A model generated the notes under the pieces. The model was not told where the DNA came from and searched no databases. It was given only the letters and a program-made list of their open reading frames with translations. A stretch of 64,000 bases of DNA, taken from positions 51,961,742 through 52,025,741 of the forward strand of contig JAAALK010000288.1 of NCBI GenBank assembly GCA_019279435.1, in the 5' to 3' direction. This document shows, piece by piece, positions 51,697-61,676 of the stretch (its first letter is position 1; every line of letters begins with the position of its first letter). Source of the stretch: Zizania palustris (taxonomy: Eukaryota; Streptophyta; Magnoliopsida; Poales; Poaceae). A program made the position numbers and the translations under genes.

Positions 51697-53033
51697 GCTT
51701 CGTAACTCCTTCGGGAGTCTTCTGTTATGTAAGAATGCCCTTCGGCTTAAGAAATGTCGGGGCTACTTTTTCGAGGTTAGTTGCTAAGGCTCTAGGTCAT
51801 CAACTAGGTCGCAATGTGGAGGCCTATATGGATGATATTGTAATAAAGAGTGCTTTAAAGCACCAGCATAGCCTAGACTTAGCAGAAACATTCAATAGCC
51901 TTCGGGCATGTGGGATCCGTCTTAACCCCGAAAAATGTATCTTCGGAGCTAAGGCTGGAAAGTTGTTAGGGTATTTAGTTTCAAGCAGGGGAATTGAAGC
52001 TAGCCCTACTCAAATAACTGCGCTACAAAAGATGGCTCCTCCGGAAAATTTAAAGCAAGTGCAAAAGCTGACTGGGCGTCTGGCAGCACTTAGCAGGTTT
52101 TTATCAAGGTCTGCGGAGAGAAGCTTGCCTATATTTAAAGCATTGAAAGGGTCCGAAGATTTTGCATGGACACCGGAGTGTCAGAAAAGCTTCGAAGATA
52201 TTAAAGAGTATCTCAGTAATCTTGCTACACTCACGGTGCCTACTGCGGACGAAACCCTACTCCTTTACCTTGCAGCTACAGGTTCTGCTGTCAGCGCAGT
52301 CCTTGTCAGAGAAGTGGATTTCAATGGGAAGTTGGTCCAAAATCCTGTTTATTTTGTATCCGAAGCATTATCAGGAGCGAAGACAAGATACTCAGAACTT
52401 GAGAAGTTCGTTTATGCTCTGATAATGGCTTCGAGGAAATTAAGACATTATTTTTTGGCACACAATGTAATTGTACCAACTTCGTATCCTTTAGGAGATA
52501 TGCTTCGAAGTAAGGATTCCACTGGAAGGATTGGGAAGTGGGCAGTTGAGCTAGCACCCTTCGGCATATCTTTCTTGGCAAGGACAGCAATCAAATCGCA
52601 AGTCCTAGCAGATTTTGTAGCAGAATGGACTCCACCTGTTAATTTGGTTCCGGAGAAGTCAAGTGACGGAGTTTGGATTGTTTACTCCGATGGGGCTTTC
52701 CAAGCATCCGGAGCAGGCATTGGAGCAGTGTTGATTTCACCTTCAGGGCAAAGAGCAATGTACTCCACAAGACTCAACTTTAAGTCTACCAATAATATAG
52801 CGGAGTATGAAGGGATTTTATTGGGACTCCGAAAAGCACGTGCTCTAGGGGCTACAAGAATTATTATAAAGACAGATTCTCAGATAGTAGCAGGGCACGT
52901 AGATAAAAGTTTCCAAGTTTGGCATCCACAGCTTGCAAAGTACTTAGAAGAAATCCGTAAATCGAAGCACACTTCAAGGGTATTTCCATTCGGAGTATAC
53001 CAAGAGCAGAAAATGTGCAAGCGGACATCTTAG
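51697..53033 (+). pseudogene. RT palm and two RNase H domains of Tat B
   Basis: It resumes with VTPSGVFCYVRMPFGLRN, then the catalytic YMDDIVIKS. The connection and gypsy RNase H follow (LLYLAATGSAVSAVLVREVD, TRYSELEKFVYALIMASRKL), then the archaeal-type RNase H (WIVYSDGAFQASGAGIGAVL, STNNIAEYEGILLGL, KTDSQIVAGHVDKS). All catalytic residues of both nucleases seem kept. Near 52965 small changes throw the end (IRKSKHTSRVF) out of frame; the original continues at 53015. Confidence 0.92.
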
Positions 53034-54361
53034 CAAAAGCTATAGCCGGAGTTGTGGATGTGCCCGAAGATGCTTTCTATGAGGAGCTCAATATACCTTC
53101 GGTGCCACAAATTCCCTCTACAGAGATTCTTTGCATTCCTAGGGCAGATTGGAAAAATTCAATCATGGAACTTTTACAGGGAGGAACAAATTTGCCCGAA
53201 GAGCCACAGCTGTCAAGATTAAAGCTTAGAGCCAGAAATTATCAAATAATCAACGGTATTTTATACAAGGCCGGAGTATGTTCCCCTCTACTCCGATGTA
53301 TATCTCAAGCCGAAGGCCAAGAAATTCTTTGAGAAATTCATGAAGGCTTTTGTGGAAGCCATTTAGCCCCTAGAGCTTTGGCAGGAAAAACACATCGACA
53401 GGGGCTTTATTGGCCTACAATAACAGCTGATGCGGAGAGCTTAGTTCGCACTTGTCAAGGATGCCAGTGGATGGGTCGACGGAGTCATCGCCCACCAACA
53501 GCTCTTCAAGTCATTGCTCCGGTATGGCCTATGGCCAGATGGGGTATGGATTTAATTGGCCCCTTTCCAGTAGCCAAGGGAAATCTGAAGTTCGCAGTGG
53601 TAGCTATTGAGTATTTTTCTAAGTGGGTGGAAGCAGAACCCTTAACAGCTATCACTTCGAACAATGTACAAAAATTCTTCTGGAAGAATATCATTTGCCG
53701 GTTCGGAGTGCCTAGACAACTCACAGTTGATAATGGAACACAGTTCGACGCAGAACCCTTCAGGAAGTTTTGTGAAGATCTAGGCATTCAGTTATGTTTT
53801 GCTGCAGTAAGGCATCCTCAGTCTAATGGAGCCGTAGAGCGAGCCAATGGAAATATTTTATCAGGGCTAAATCGAAGAATAGTAGGATTAGCAAAGGGAC
53901 TGTGGACCGAAGAGCTTCCGAAGATTTTGTGGTCCATTCGGACTACGCAAACAAGGTCCACAGGTTTTACTCCGTTCAGACTACTATTCGGAGATAAAGC
54001 TATGACTCCAACAGAGCTCAAAGGAGGATCATTTCGCAGCACCGAACCGGACATTGAAGAAGAACGACAAGCTTCGCTAGATTTATCAGAAGAAACAAGA
54101 CTTCGAGCTGTAGCAAATTTATCAAAGTATCATCAGCAGACGAAGGCTTGGTTTGACCCGAAGGTTAAGCTCAATGAACTAAGACCGGGTCATCTTGTTC
54201 TACGAAACATTATAGCACCAGGGAAGTTAGGGAATAAATGGGAAGGTCCATACCTAATTGTCCGTTCAGGGCGCCCTGGCTCCTTTAAGTTAGCTAATTT
54301 AGAAGGTGAAGAGTTAGCACATACTTGGCATGCAGAGCACCTAAAGCGATACTTCGCATAA
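53015..54361 (+). pseudogene. Integrase of Tat B, one in-frame stop
   Basis: The zinc-binding region contains a TGA at 53330-53332 directly before EIHEGFCGSHLAPRAL. CQGCQWMGRRSH follows. The core keeps all three catalytic residues: MARWGMDLIGPF, LTVDNGTQFD and GAVERANGNI. The C-terminal part (GKLGNKWEGPYLIVRSG, then HTWHAEHLKRYFA) ends at a natural stop. No chromodomain is present, as expected for Tat. Confidence 0.92.
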
Positions 54362-54569
54362 GGGCTCCTTGTAATTCGCTTGTAATCATCTTCTAAATTA
54401 ATAAAGCATATGATCCTGATAGTGCCTTCCCCTCATAGACTTCCAGCTTCCGAGTGGACGCACTGGAACCGCGGGGTCGACCGAGAGGGAAGTGTCATGA
54501 AGCTGGGTTGTATTTTCAGACTTCGAACCTGCAAGTTCGAAGCTTCCGACGTGGGGGCTGACATAATCC

Positions 54570-54945
54570 GGAGCCCAAGCCACCGGCTTGTAGGCATCCG
54601 TAAAAGAGCCCAAAACCACATCATACGGAGTCCAAGCCATTGGCTGGTAGACTTCCGTAAAAAGAGCCGAAGGTGGCCAAAACCTGCGGAGTCCAAGCCA
54701 TTGGCTGGTAGACTTCCGTAAAAAGAGCCGAAGGTGGCCAAAACCTGCGAAGTCCAAGCCATTGGCTGGTAGACTTCCGCAAAAAGAGCCGAAGGTGGCC
54801 AAAATATACGGAGTCCAAGCCATTGGCTGGTAGACATCCGTAAAAAGAGTCCAAAGAGACCATTGCAAACTCCGAACCATTGGTTCGACAGAGATCGCAA
54901 AAATAAGCCGAAGGTGGCTAAAGCAAAACAGAATTTGAGCCATGA
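54570..54945. repeat. 61-bp tandem repeat array after pol (Tat B)
   Basis: About five to six units, each like GGAGTCCAAGCCATTGGCTG then GTAGACTTCCGTAAAAAGAG and CCGAAGGTGGCCAAAAC. The middle three are nearly identical; the outer ones are diverged. The open frames across it (for example 54398-54973, minus) merely read the repeat. It lies between the convergent 3' ends of pol and the antisense gene. Confidence 0.9.
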
Positions 54946-55283
54946 GCTTCGAATGTCTGTTAACACAGTCCAAAGTGACAAATTATCTAAGATACTAAAG
55001 TATCTTGAAAGTTATCTCAAGTGATTTCTTTCATAAAACAAAGGTACTAAGTTGCCATTCTTCCGACTGCAAATAGTCGAAGACATTTCATAAGATTTTA
55101 AAAGATCTTTAAATTACAGAGGGGCTCCGAACCCACAGAAAATTGTACTCCGAAGTTTTTTCTTTGCGCATAACCATCTTTGAATATATTTCGAAGTTGC
55201 TTATACCCAAAGAGGGGCTAGTAAATATGGAGACAATTTTAAATCGGTATTCATTATTCAAACAAATGTGTTTACAGATTACA

Positions 55284-58200
55284 TTATGAAAAATTGGTAT
55301 CTATACCAAGAAGGAATCGGAGACCTCTTCGGTCCCTAGAGCTAGAGGTGGAACGACTAGTTCCAGCACCGGGAGTTCTAATAACTTTGCGCTTAACTCT
55401 CTTGCTCCCCTTCGAAGCTCTAAAATCCTTCTGTTCTTGTTGAAGCTCGGCCCAAGTTCGAAGCCGTTCGGGGATCCTTTCCCAGCTTCCAAGTTCTTCA
55501 GGCCTTTTATTTCGAGCTTCATCTTCGTCTTCAGACCAAATAACGTCTTCAGAAGACGAAGTGTTTACATTAACCTCTTTTTCTTCCTCTTTAATATAAG
55601 ACAATACATCTTTGATTACTTCGGGCGCAATTACGCCGGAGTCATCTCGAGGAATTAGAAATCGAGGACGTTTATAAGCTTTAAGAAGATCGAAGGTAGC
55701 CCATAATGAGCGAACTTCGTCGTTAAGGTCTAACACTTCGATGTCTTCCGTAAGAGGCAAATCCTAAAAATATGACAAACAAGATTTTCATTGATAAATG
55801 TTTATAAGCATAAAGCTTTACATGGCCAAAAATCCTAAGGTACTTCTAAACCTGCGGGTTCGGAGGAGGTTGACTGCTCGAAGCTTGAGTCCGAACTTGC
55901 TTCTGGCGTTGGACCTTCGTCGATCCAAGCCTTGATCGCGGAACGACCTTCGGCTCTCCATGAGGTTTGGAAGGCTCGCCAAGCAGCAGCCACACCTTCG
56001 GAAGGTTTGAGAAGTTGCTCGTCGTCGAAGGTGATTGGGCCCCCTCCTGCGTCCGGAGTTATTGATTGGCCCAGATCTTCGTAGTAGCGAAGTAGGCCAA
56101 CAGCAGACACTTGTCCGGAGAGTTCTCCATATCTAATGCCCGCTGTCTTCATCTGCTTCGCCACTCCTTGGATCCTTTTTAACCGGCGCAGAAGAGTGAT
56201 GTTATCGTCAGAAGGAAGTATCCCAGTAGTACCGAAGTACTCCAAGACATCTAACAACTGACTCATAACTTCCGCAGCCACCTTCTCAGACTTCAACTTG
56301 TCTTCGTTCAGCGCATCCTTCGTCGAAGTGACTTCGCCCAAAACCCCAGAAAGCCTAGCATTCTCAGTGGTCAAAATGTTCTTCTGGTTTAACAGTTGGC
56401 TAGCTTCCTCTTGGAGTCGGACGAGCTCGGACCCCGCAGTAGCGTGCTCTGCCCGCAGCTTTTCAACTTCTGCTCGAAGCACAATCCTTTCTGCTTCGAG
56501 CTCTTTCTTCGCAGCCTCCAAACTTTGCCTGGCCCTTCGCTCTGTTGATATTATATTATCCATTTGAGCCACTCGACTTTCGGAGATGTTAAAATTCCTT
56601 TGAAGGACAATATTTTCCTCCCGAAGACGAGCGATCTCTTTGTCATTGCATATATTCGCAGCCCGGGCCAAGACAGTTTGCTACAAAAATAAAAAACTAA
56701 GGTAAATATTTATTCGTAGATGAATTCTATGATATTTCGCAGTTGCTTCGTACCTGGTAGGCTGCACGTTCAATAGCGGCATTAAGCTCCGTCCTGTCAG
56801 CCTTGCTCAGGATGGCCACTAAATTGGTCTCCCCTATGTCACGGCTAGCTCGATCCAAAGGTTCGAGCAAAGTCCGAAGACCTAGTTGTTTGCCCTAAGA
56901 AAGGAGCCTAGCAAGGGGAGCATGCTTATTGCCTGTTGGTCATCTTCGTTCAGCGAAGGACCGGAGCTTTGTCCTTGTGGTCTTCGGAGCCACTGGAGAC
57001 TGACCCTCCCGGAAGATTGGCTCTCTGTCTGTTGAATCAGACGGTGTTGATCGGAAGGTCACAGCAGGGAGGGGCTCTATATGTCTTTTGCCTCTTCCAG
57101 GTCCCTTTGAGTAACTCTCTGGGCTGGCTCCGAAGTTGTCGAAGGTCCAGGAATTATTTCCTCTTGGACGGACCTTCTTCCATAGGAGTGGACTCTATAA
57201 AAATAATGAAAAGTATTATACATTGTTTAAATACTCAAAATAAACATGAAAAAGTTATTCGAAGTCTACCTTCGACATTTTGCAGTGGAGTCATCGTCGG
57301 ACTGTTCGGTGGATCGAAGGCTAGTTCTTCATCCGAATCAGCCGTTAAGTCTTGGACTGCAGGAGCATCGTCCTGAGAAGTCCTCGTTGCTTCTTCGGGG
57401 ATCGAAGCTATAGTAACTTCAACCCTGCTCTCATTCGCAGGAACTTCGTCCTGAAATACATCTTCTTGAACTACCGAAGTCCTTGGCTGATCAACATTGT
57501 CTTGGGACTCCGGCACGTTCATAGATACTTCGGCTTGTGCAGTCCTTTGAGTTTCATCTTCTTCTATTAGACGCACAAGCAATCTCGTTTCTTCCTCTTG
57601 GGAGTCGGAAATTGAAGCCCTTGAGCTCGAGGGTGCAGGATTCGAAGGTGCAAGATTTTTTGGCTTCCGAGCCACCTTCTTCACCGGAGTCTTTGCGGAG
57701 CTCGAAGTCCCAGCTTCGGCTTTCCTTTTCTTTGGTCCTTTCTCCGAAGGCACCCAATCCATCAGAGGGGGCGGAGTCATTTCCAACATTCCCCATACTC
57801 TGTTAAATCTCTCCCAACTCCCGACTAATTTAACTCTCCATTCTTTTTCAGTCGGAGTTGGGGCGCCCAAAATCTTCTCCGAAGCCCTTATAATTTGTTC
57901 CGAAATAACAGGGGCTGAAGAAGCTAAAAAAAATAAATAAATCAAGTTAGTCTTTCTTCGAAGTGAATATGCATAATACATGTTGTTTTCGAAGTTACCT
58001 GCAGGGCTCGAAGTCACGGTAATTTTTCGGAGACCGACTTCCGAATCCTCTTCGAAGACGATAGGCCAGTTGGCCATCAGTGGAGAAATTTGTAACCCGA
58101 GGAATTCTTCGGCTAAGTCTCGCATACTCAACCTCCTGCTGATCCGCTGAAGTAGGTTGAGGCGGGCTTCGAGCTGACCTTGGCCGGGATGCACTAAGGC

Positions 58201-58944
58201 TTCTTTCCAGAATTGAATTTCTTTCAGAGGTCCGGCCAGAGGATTACTCGCCCCAACTTCGGCATAGAACCACCTCATAACCCAGTCAGTGTACCATCTT
58301 GCATTGATGGCCTTAGCAGGGAATTGCAGGGCATATTCGTCCCGGAGCCTAAAATTAATGCTTCCGAAGGCAACCACTACCTTTTCACCTCCGGGACCTA
58401 CGAAGGTTTTAGGCTGGCATGAAGCCCTATGCATTGCAGCGAAGATCTCTGCCCTCCCCTCACAGCCTTCGGCTCTCAATGCCCATTCGAAGATAGCCAA
58501 TCTAGCTACTGCATTCGGAGATAATTGAGGGAGGGTGACATGGAATAGATCGAGTACCTCCGCCAGGAAGTCTACTGCAGGAAGGCCCAAGCCGGCTTCG
58601 AAGAAGGCTTCGAATACAACCACTTCTCCGGGCCTTGGTGACGGAATAAGCTCCTTTCCGGGCTTGCGAATCATCACTCCGGTACTGATTTTTCCTTCTA
58701 CTGCAATCGCTAGCGATTCCCTTTTGCAGGTAGAAGATCCCAGTTAGAAAGACTGGTCCAAATACTTCGTCGGAGGCGGGCAGAGACTTTGATCGTCGAT
58801 GTTTTGGGGATTTCTCCCTCCTGCCGCCATGGATGTTGCTGCAGATGCCGGAGGCACTGTCGCTAATGTCGCAGCCGCTGCTGCCGCAGCCGCTTGCTGC
58901 CGAGCCAAGGCCGACGGGGCTCCAGAACCCTTGGTCTTCACCAT
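55284..58944 (-). pseudogene. Antisense Tat gene, copy B: PF04195-type domain, coiled coil, five exons
   Basis: It starts MVKTKGSGAPSALARQQ with an alanine-rich head. A single stop (58744-58746) follows DQSF. The PF04195-type domain then reads without a break (VFEAFFEAGLGLP, LPQLSPNAVARLAIFEWAL, RWYTDWVMRWFYAEVG, RISRRLSMRDLAEEFLG). Next come a basic KKRKAEAGTSS segment (possible nuclear signal), an acidic linker, then the coiled coil (55835-56671: RARQSLEAAKKELEAERIVL...) and the YFGTTGILPSDDNITLLRRL block. The last exon is acidic and ends LRFLLGIDTNFS. Introns: 57924-57998, 57195-57269, 56681-56753 and 55764-55851, all GT-AG. Intron 1 happens to be in frame. Confidence 0.82.
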
Positions 58945-59064
58945 TGCAGTCGCCGGATTGCTTTGGGGGAAAATGGGGGCTAGGGCTCAAAGAACTCAAA
59001 GGGCTCAGAAGGTTTTTGATTGCGAGAAAGCAGTGAAAAGGTAACCGGGTAAGTTCTAGGCCAT

Positions 59065-59074
59065 CTATTTATAG
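59065..59074 (-). promoter_or_regulatory. TATA box of the antisense gene, copy B
   Basis: CTATAAATAG on the minus strand, about 130 bp upstream of the ATG at 58944, identical to that in copy A. Confidence 0.7.
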
Positions 59075-59401
59075 CCTAAACTTTACATTCTTACCGTTAG
59101 ACCATGCCGTTTCGCATTCCTACCCGTTACTTTTCTCTGGGATTAACGCTTTCTACAGTTTCCGTTAGGAACAGAAAGCTAACGGCTATTTCCTCTAAGT
59201 CTAAAAGAATTTCAAACTTCCTGAGTCGGTTCTAAGATAGTTCGAAAAGTAATTATCTTAAGATTGATTCGGAGCTTATATCTTCGTACATTCCGAAGAT
59301 GAATTGAAATTTAATAACCCCTATGTCTGGTTATTTTTTCCTTCCGTATACTGCTCTCCTAACATTACAGATTAAACGGAGAAGCGTATTCTAGAGGCTA
59401 C

Positions 59402-59896
59402 TGTTGGGGGAAAATATCTCATCTTCGGGGTTATTGCTGCAACAGCATAAAAGCAGATAGTGGATTCGAAGGTTTCCAGACATCCATCTTCGAAGATACC
59501 TTGAGCCGAGCTCAAAGGACGAAGATAGGCATTGGTTCAGAGTACATCTTCGAACTAAGGCAATTCAAGATCTTTATTGCCAGCTAAGATGGAAGATTTA
59601 TCTTTTATGCTATTAGATTAGTCTTTTACCATTTTAGCCCTATCAAGGGTACCGAATAGTTTCCACTATGTCGGTTGTAATAGAGGGGTAAATAGGTATT
59701 TTCCTTAATATTTGGGCCTATAAATACCCCCCGTTTCACCCTGTAATAGGGACCGAATACAAGTTATTCAATACACACATTCGAACTATTCTAAGTTGTT
59801 ATCCTTTCGGAGGCTTAGAACAGTTCTCTTCGCAAACACTTCGTTTGTTAGTTTCTATTCTACAGAAACCTGTTAGCGTAATCTTTTACGCCAACA
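59402..59896 (+). repeat. 3' LTR of Tat element B
   Basis: The 495-bp partner of 46416-46910, differing at about six sites. It follows the tract TAGAGGCTAC and ends CGCCAACA, with CATTG directly after. Confidence 0.95.
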
Positions 59897-60077
59897 CATT
59901 GATTTCCATGAGATTTAATGAAGCGATGTTACCTAAATGCACGATTAGTTTAGATGAAACATTTAATTTTGAAAAGGCGAACATTTAGAGACGTATTGAC
60001 ACTTATCATTGCGTACGAACAACAATAGCCTACAGGGGTACCCACAAGGAGATTTGGTTAGGTTTGACGGGGAGCTT

Positions 60078-60662
60078 GTGCTATGATCGGATGGTTATCT
60101 CGATAAATGGAATAGAAACAAGGGAATTTAGATATGTTCGGGCCTCCTAGAGGATAATAATCCTACTCTGTGTGTGTATGATTGAGAGAAAGAGCTCTCT
60201 CTTGAGAATTTGAGAAAGCGTCTATGGAAAGACGTGTGTAGAATGTGTATTTTTAGGATCCCTTTGGTCCCTTTATATAAGAGGGATTGGGGTTACAAAT
60301 GGTGGTTAAGACACCCACTAATGACTTGGGGGTTACAAATGGTGAGTAATGAGCCCCTTTCATAATTAATTATGGGATAACGGTCATATCATGGTTAATA
60401 ACTTCAGGTGGTAATGGATATATTAACCATATAATTATGGAGTTTAAAGAGCAGACTAGGTCTTGATTGTAACCGTCCAATTGCCTACAATTGGGAAGGA
60501 CTCCCGAGTGCTGAACTCGAGAATCCTTGGACTATCGACTGCTAGTAGGCTGGTTAACGCTGACTGTTGATTAATTGTCTTTAATGCTGTGTCTAGTGGC
60601 CCCTCTTCCACTCGGGCTTCATAAATCCACTTGGGAGGGTACCCGAGATCATATTCCCAACA
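60078..60662 (-). repeat. LTR of another gypsy element, interrupted by Tat C
   Basis: On the minus strand it starts TGTTGGGAATATGATC directly after a purine-rich tract (AGCTTGGGGCTGG, 60663-60675). It has a TATATAAAGGG box near 60285 and ends near AGCACA. The right end is well placed by the tract, the left end is a guess. The internal region is cut by Tat C only 37 bp away. Confidence 0.6.
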
Positions 60663-60699
60663 CCAGCCCCAAGCTTTTTGGCGAATAACTACACGATAT

Positions 60700-61196
60700 T
60701 GTTGGCGTAAAAGATTATGCTAACAGGTTCTCTAAGATTAAGAATGGACAAACAGTGAGTTCATGTTTAAGAACTATCTCAAGCCTCCGAATTGGATAGT
60801 AGCTTAAGTAGTTCGAATGTGTGTATTGAATAGCTGAGTATTCGATGCCCATTGCAGGGTAAGAAAGGGGGGTATTTATAGGCAAAAAAGCCTAAGGAAA
60901 AGACCTATTTACCCCTCAATTACAACCGACATAGTGGAAACTATTCGGTACCCTGAACAGGGTTAAAATGGTAAAATCTACCCGGAGCAAGTAGATAAGT
61001 CAAACATCTTATCAACCTTGCCGTTTTGCCCCGAAGCCTCATATCTTGCGGAGGGTTCCTTTGGATCGTAAGTCGGAGCACCCTTCGGCTTAACGACTCC
61101 TCCATCTTCGAGCATTAGCCCATCAGCTCCGAAGCTGATAAGTTATTTCGAGCTGTTAATCTCTAAGTCCTGAAAGTGAAGTATTTTTCCCCAACA
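60700..61196 (-). repeat. 3' LTR of Tat element C
   Basis: TGTTGGCGTAAAAGATTATG...CCCCAACA, 497 bp, aligning with the LTRs of A along its length but with its own differences. The tract AGGGGCTAC (minus strand) follows. Confidence 0.9.
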
Positions 61197-61586
61197 GTAG
61201 CCCCTCGAATACGCTTCTCCAAACTTGACCTGTATAGAAGGGAAGCAGTATACGCAAGGAACATTTTCATATTCTGAGACTTAGAGAAGTTTGAACACAT
61301 CACATTCATTCGAAGGGTCTTTGACCCCGAAGCATTCGGACAATGGCTTCAAGCCACAACCGTCGTGTGAACGCTTCGTGGGAAAGAGAATCGTTACGAA
61401 GTCCAAATGTCGTGAAGAGCCGTTTATTTAGAACCGTTACTATACAAGTAGTCGTTACGCTCTCAAAAGGTAACGATCGAAATTTACGGCAGACTCACAC
61501 CGTTTCACTTCCTGGACCCACCTGCCAGCCTCGGAAGTCGAACCTGCAGTTTGAATGTAATCGAAGCACATCAACTAGCGGAAGGT

Positions 61587-61594
61587 TATAAAAA
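61587..61594 (+). promoter_or_regulatory. TATA box of the antisense gene, copy C
   Basis: TATAAAAA lies 90 bp upstream of the ATG at 61677 (105 bp upstream of the alternative at 61692), in the same place as in copies A and B. Confidence 0.65.
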
Positions 61595-61676
61595 GGGGAT
61601 CAGAATTCACCAAGGGCTTTTTACCGTGCCTAGCATCCGAAACTTACTTTTTTCAACTTCCAACACCCTCAACTTC

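Larger units (their letters stand above)
46416..59896 (+). mobile_element. Tat-lineage Ty3/gypsy element B, with antisense gene
   Basis: Two 495-bp LTRs with about six differences (1.2%) and target duplication CATTG (46411-46415 and 59897-59901) bound a 13.5 kb element. It is organised like A, but in plus orientation. Gag, protease, RT, both RNase H domains, integrase, a 61-bp repeat array and the minus-strand antisense gene are all present. An LTR-like insertion (49702-51696) splits the RT. Although young it carries stops in gag and integrase and at least one frameshift, so it probably copied from an already defective or now-decaying source, or decayed fast by C-to-T change. Confidence 0.94.
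31439..60077. mobile_element. CACTA-like DNA transposon, heavily interrupted
   Basis: The left end CACTAAAGAATTCC resembles grass CACTA termini (CACTA, then AAGAA). It is followed over 300 bp by the short direct and inverted subterminal motifs typical of these elements (TTTAGTGACGGG, CACCTGTTACTATAGG, ACTCATCACTAAATAC). The body continues between the two Tat elements (45945-46410) and after the second (59902-60077), shown by the target duplications TATCC and CATTG restoring continuity. I recognise no transposase in these pieces, and the right terminus is not seen. Orientation is unknown. Confidence 0.6.

Noticed and set aside
54570..54945. CRISPR-like array
   Set aside because: The units are contiguous 61-bp repeats with no unique spacers, in a plant retrotransposon.
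54398..54981. Minus-strand open frames with repeated QPMAWTP-like peptides
   Set aside because: They translate the 61-bp tandem array; the repeats are not conserved as protein between Tat A and B.
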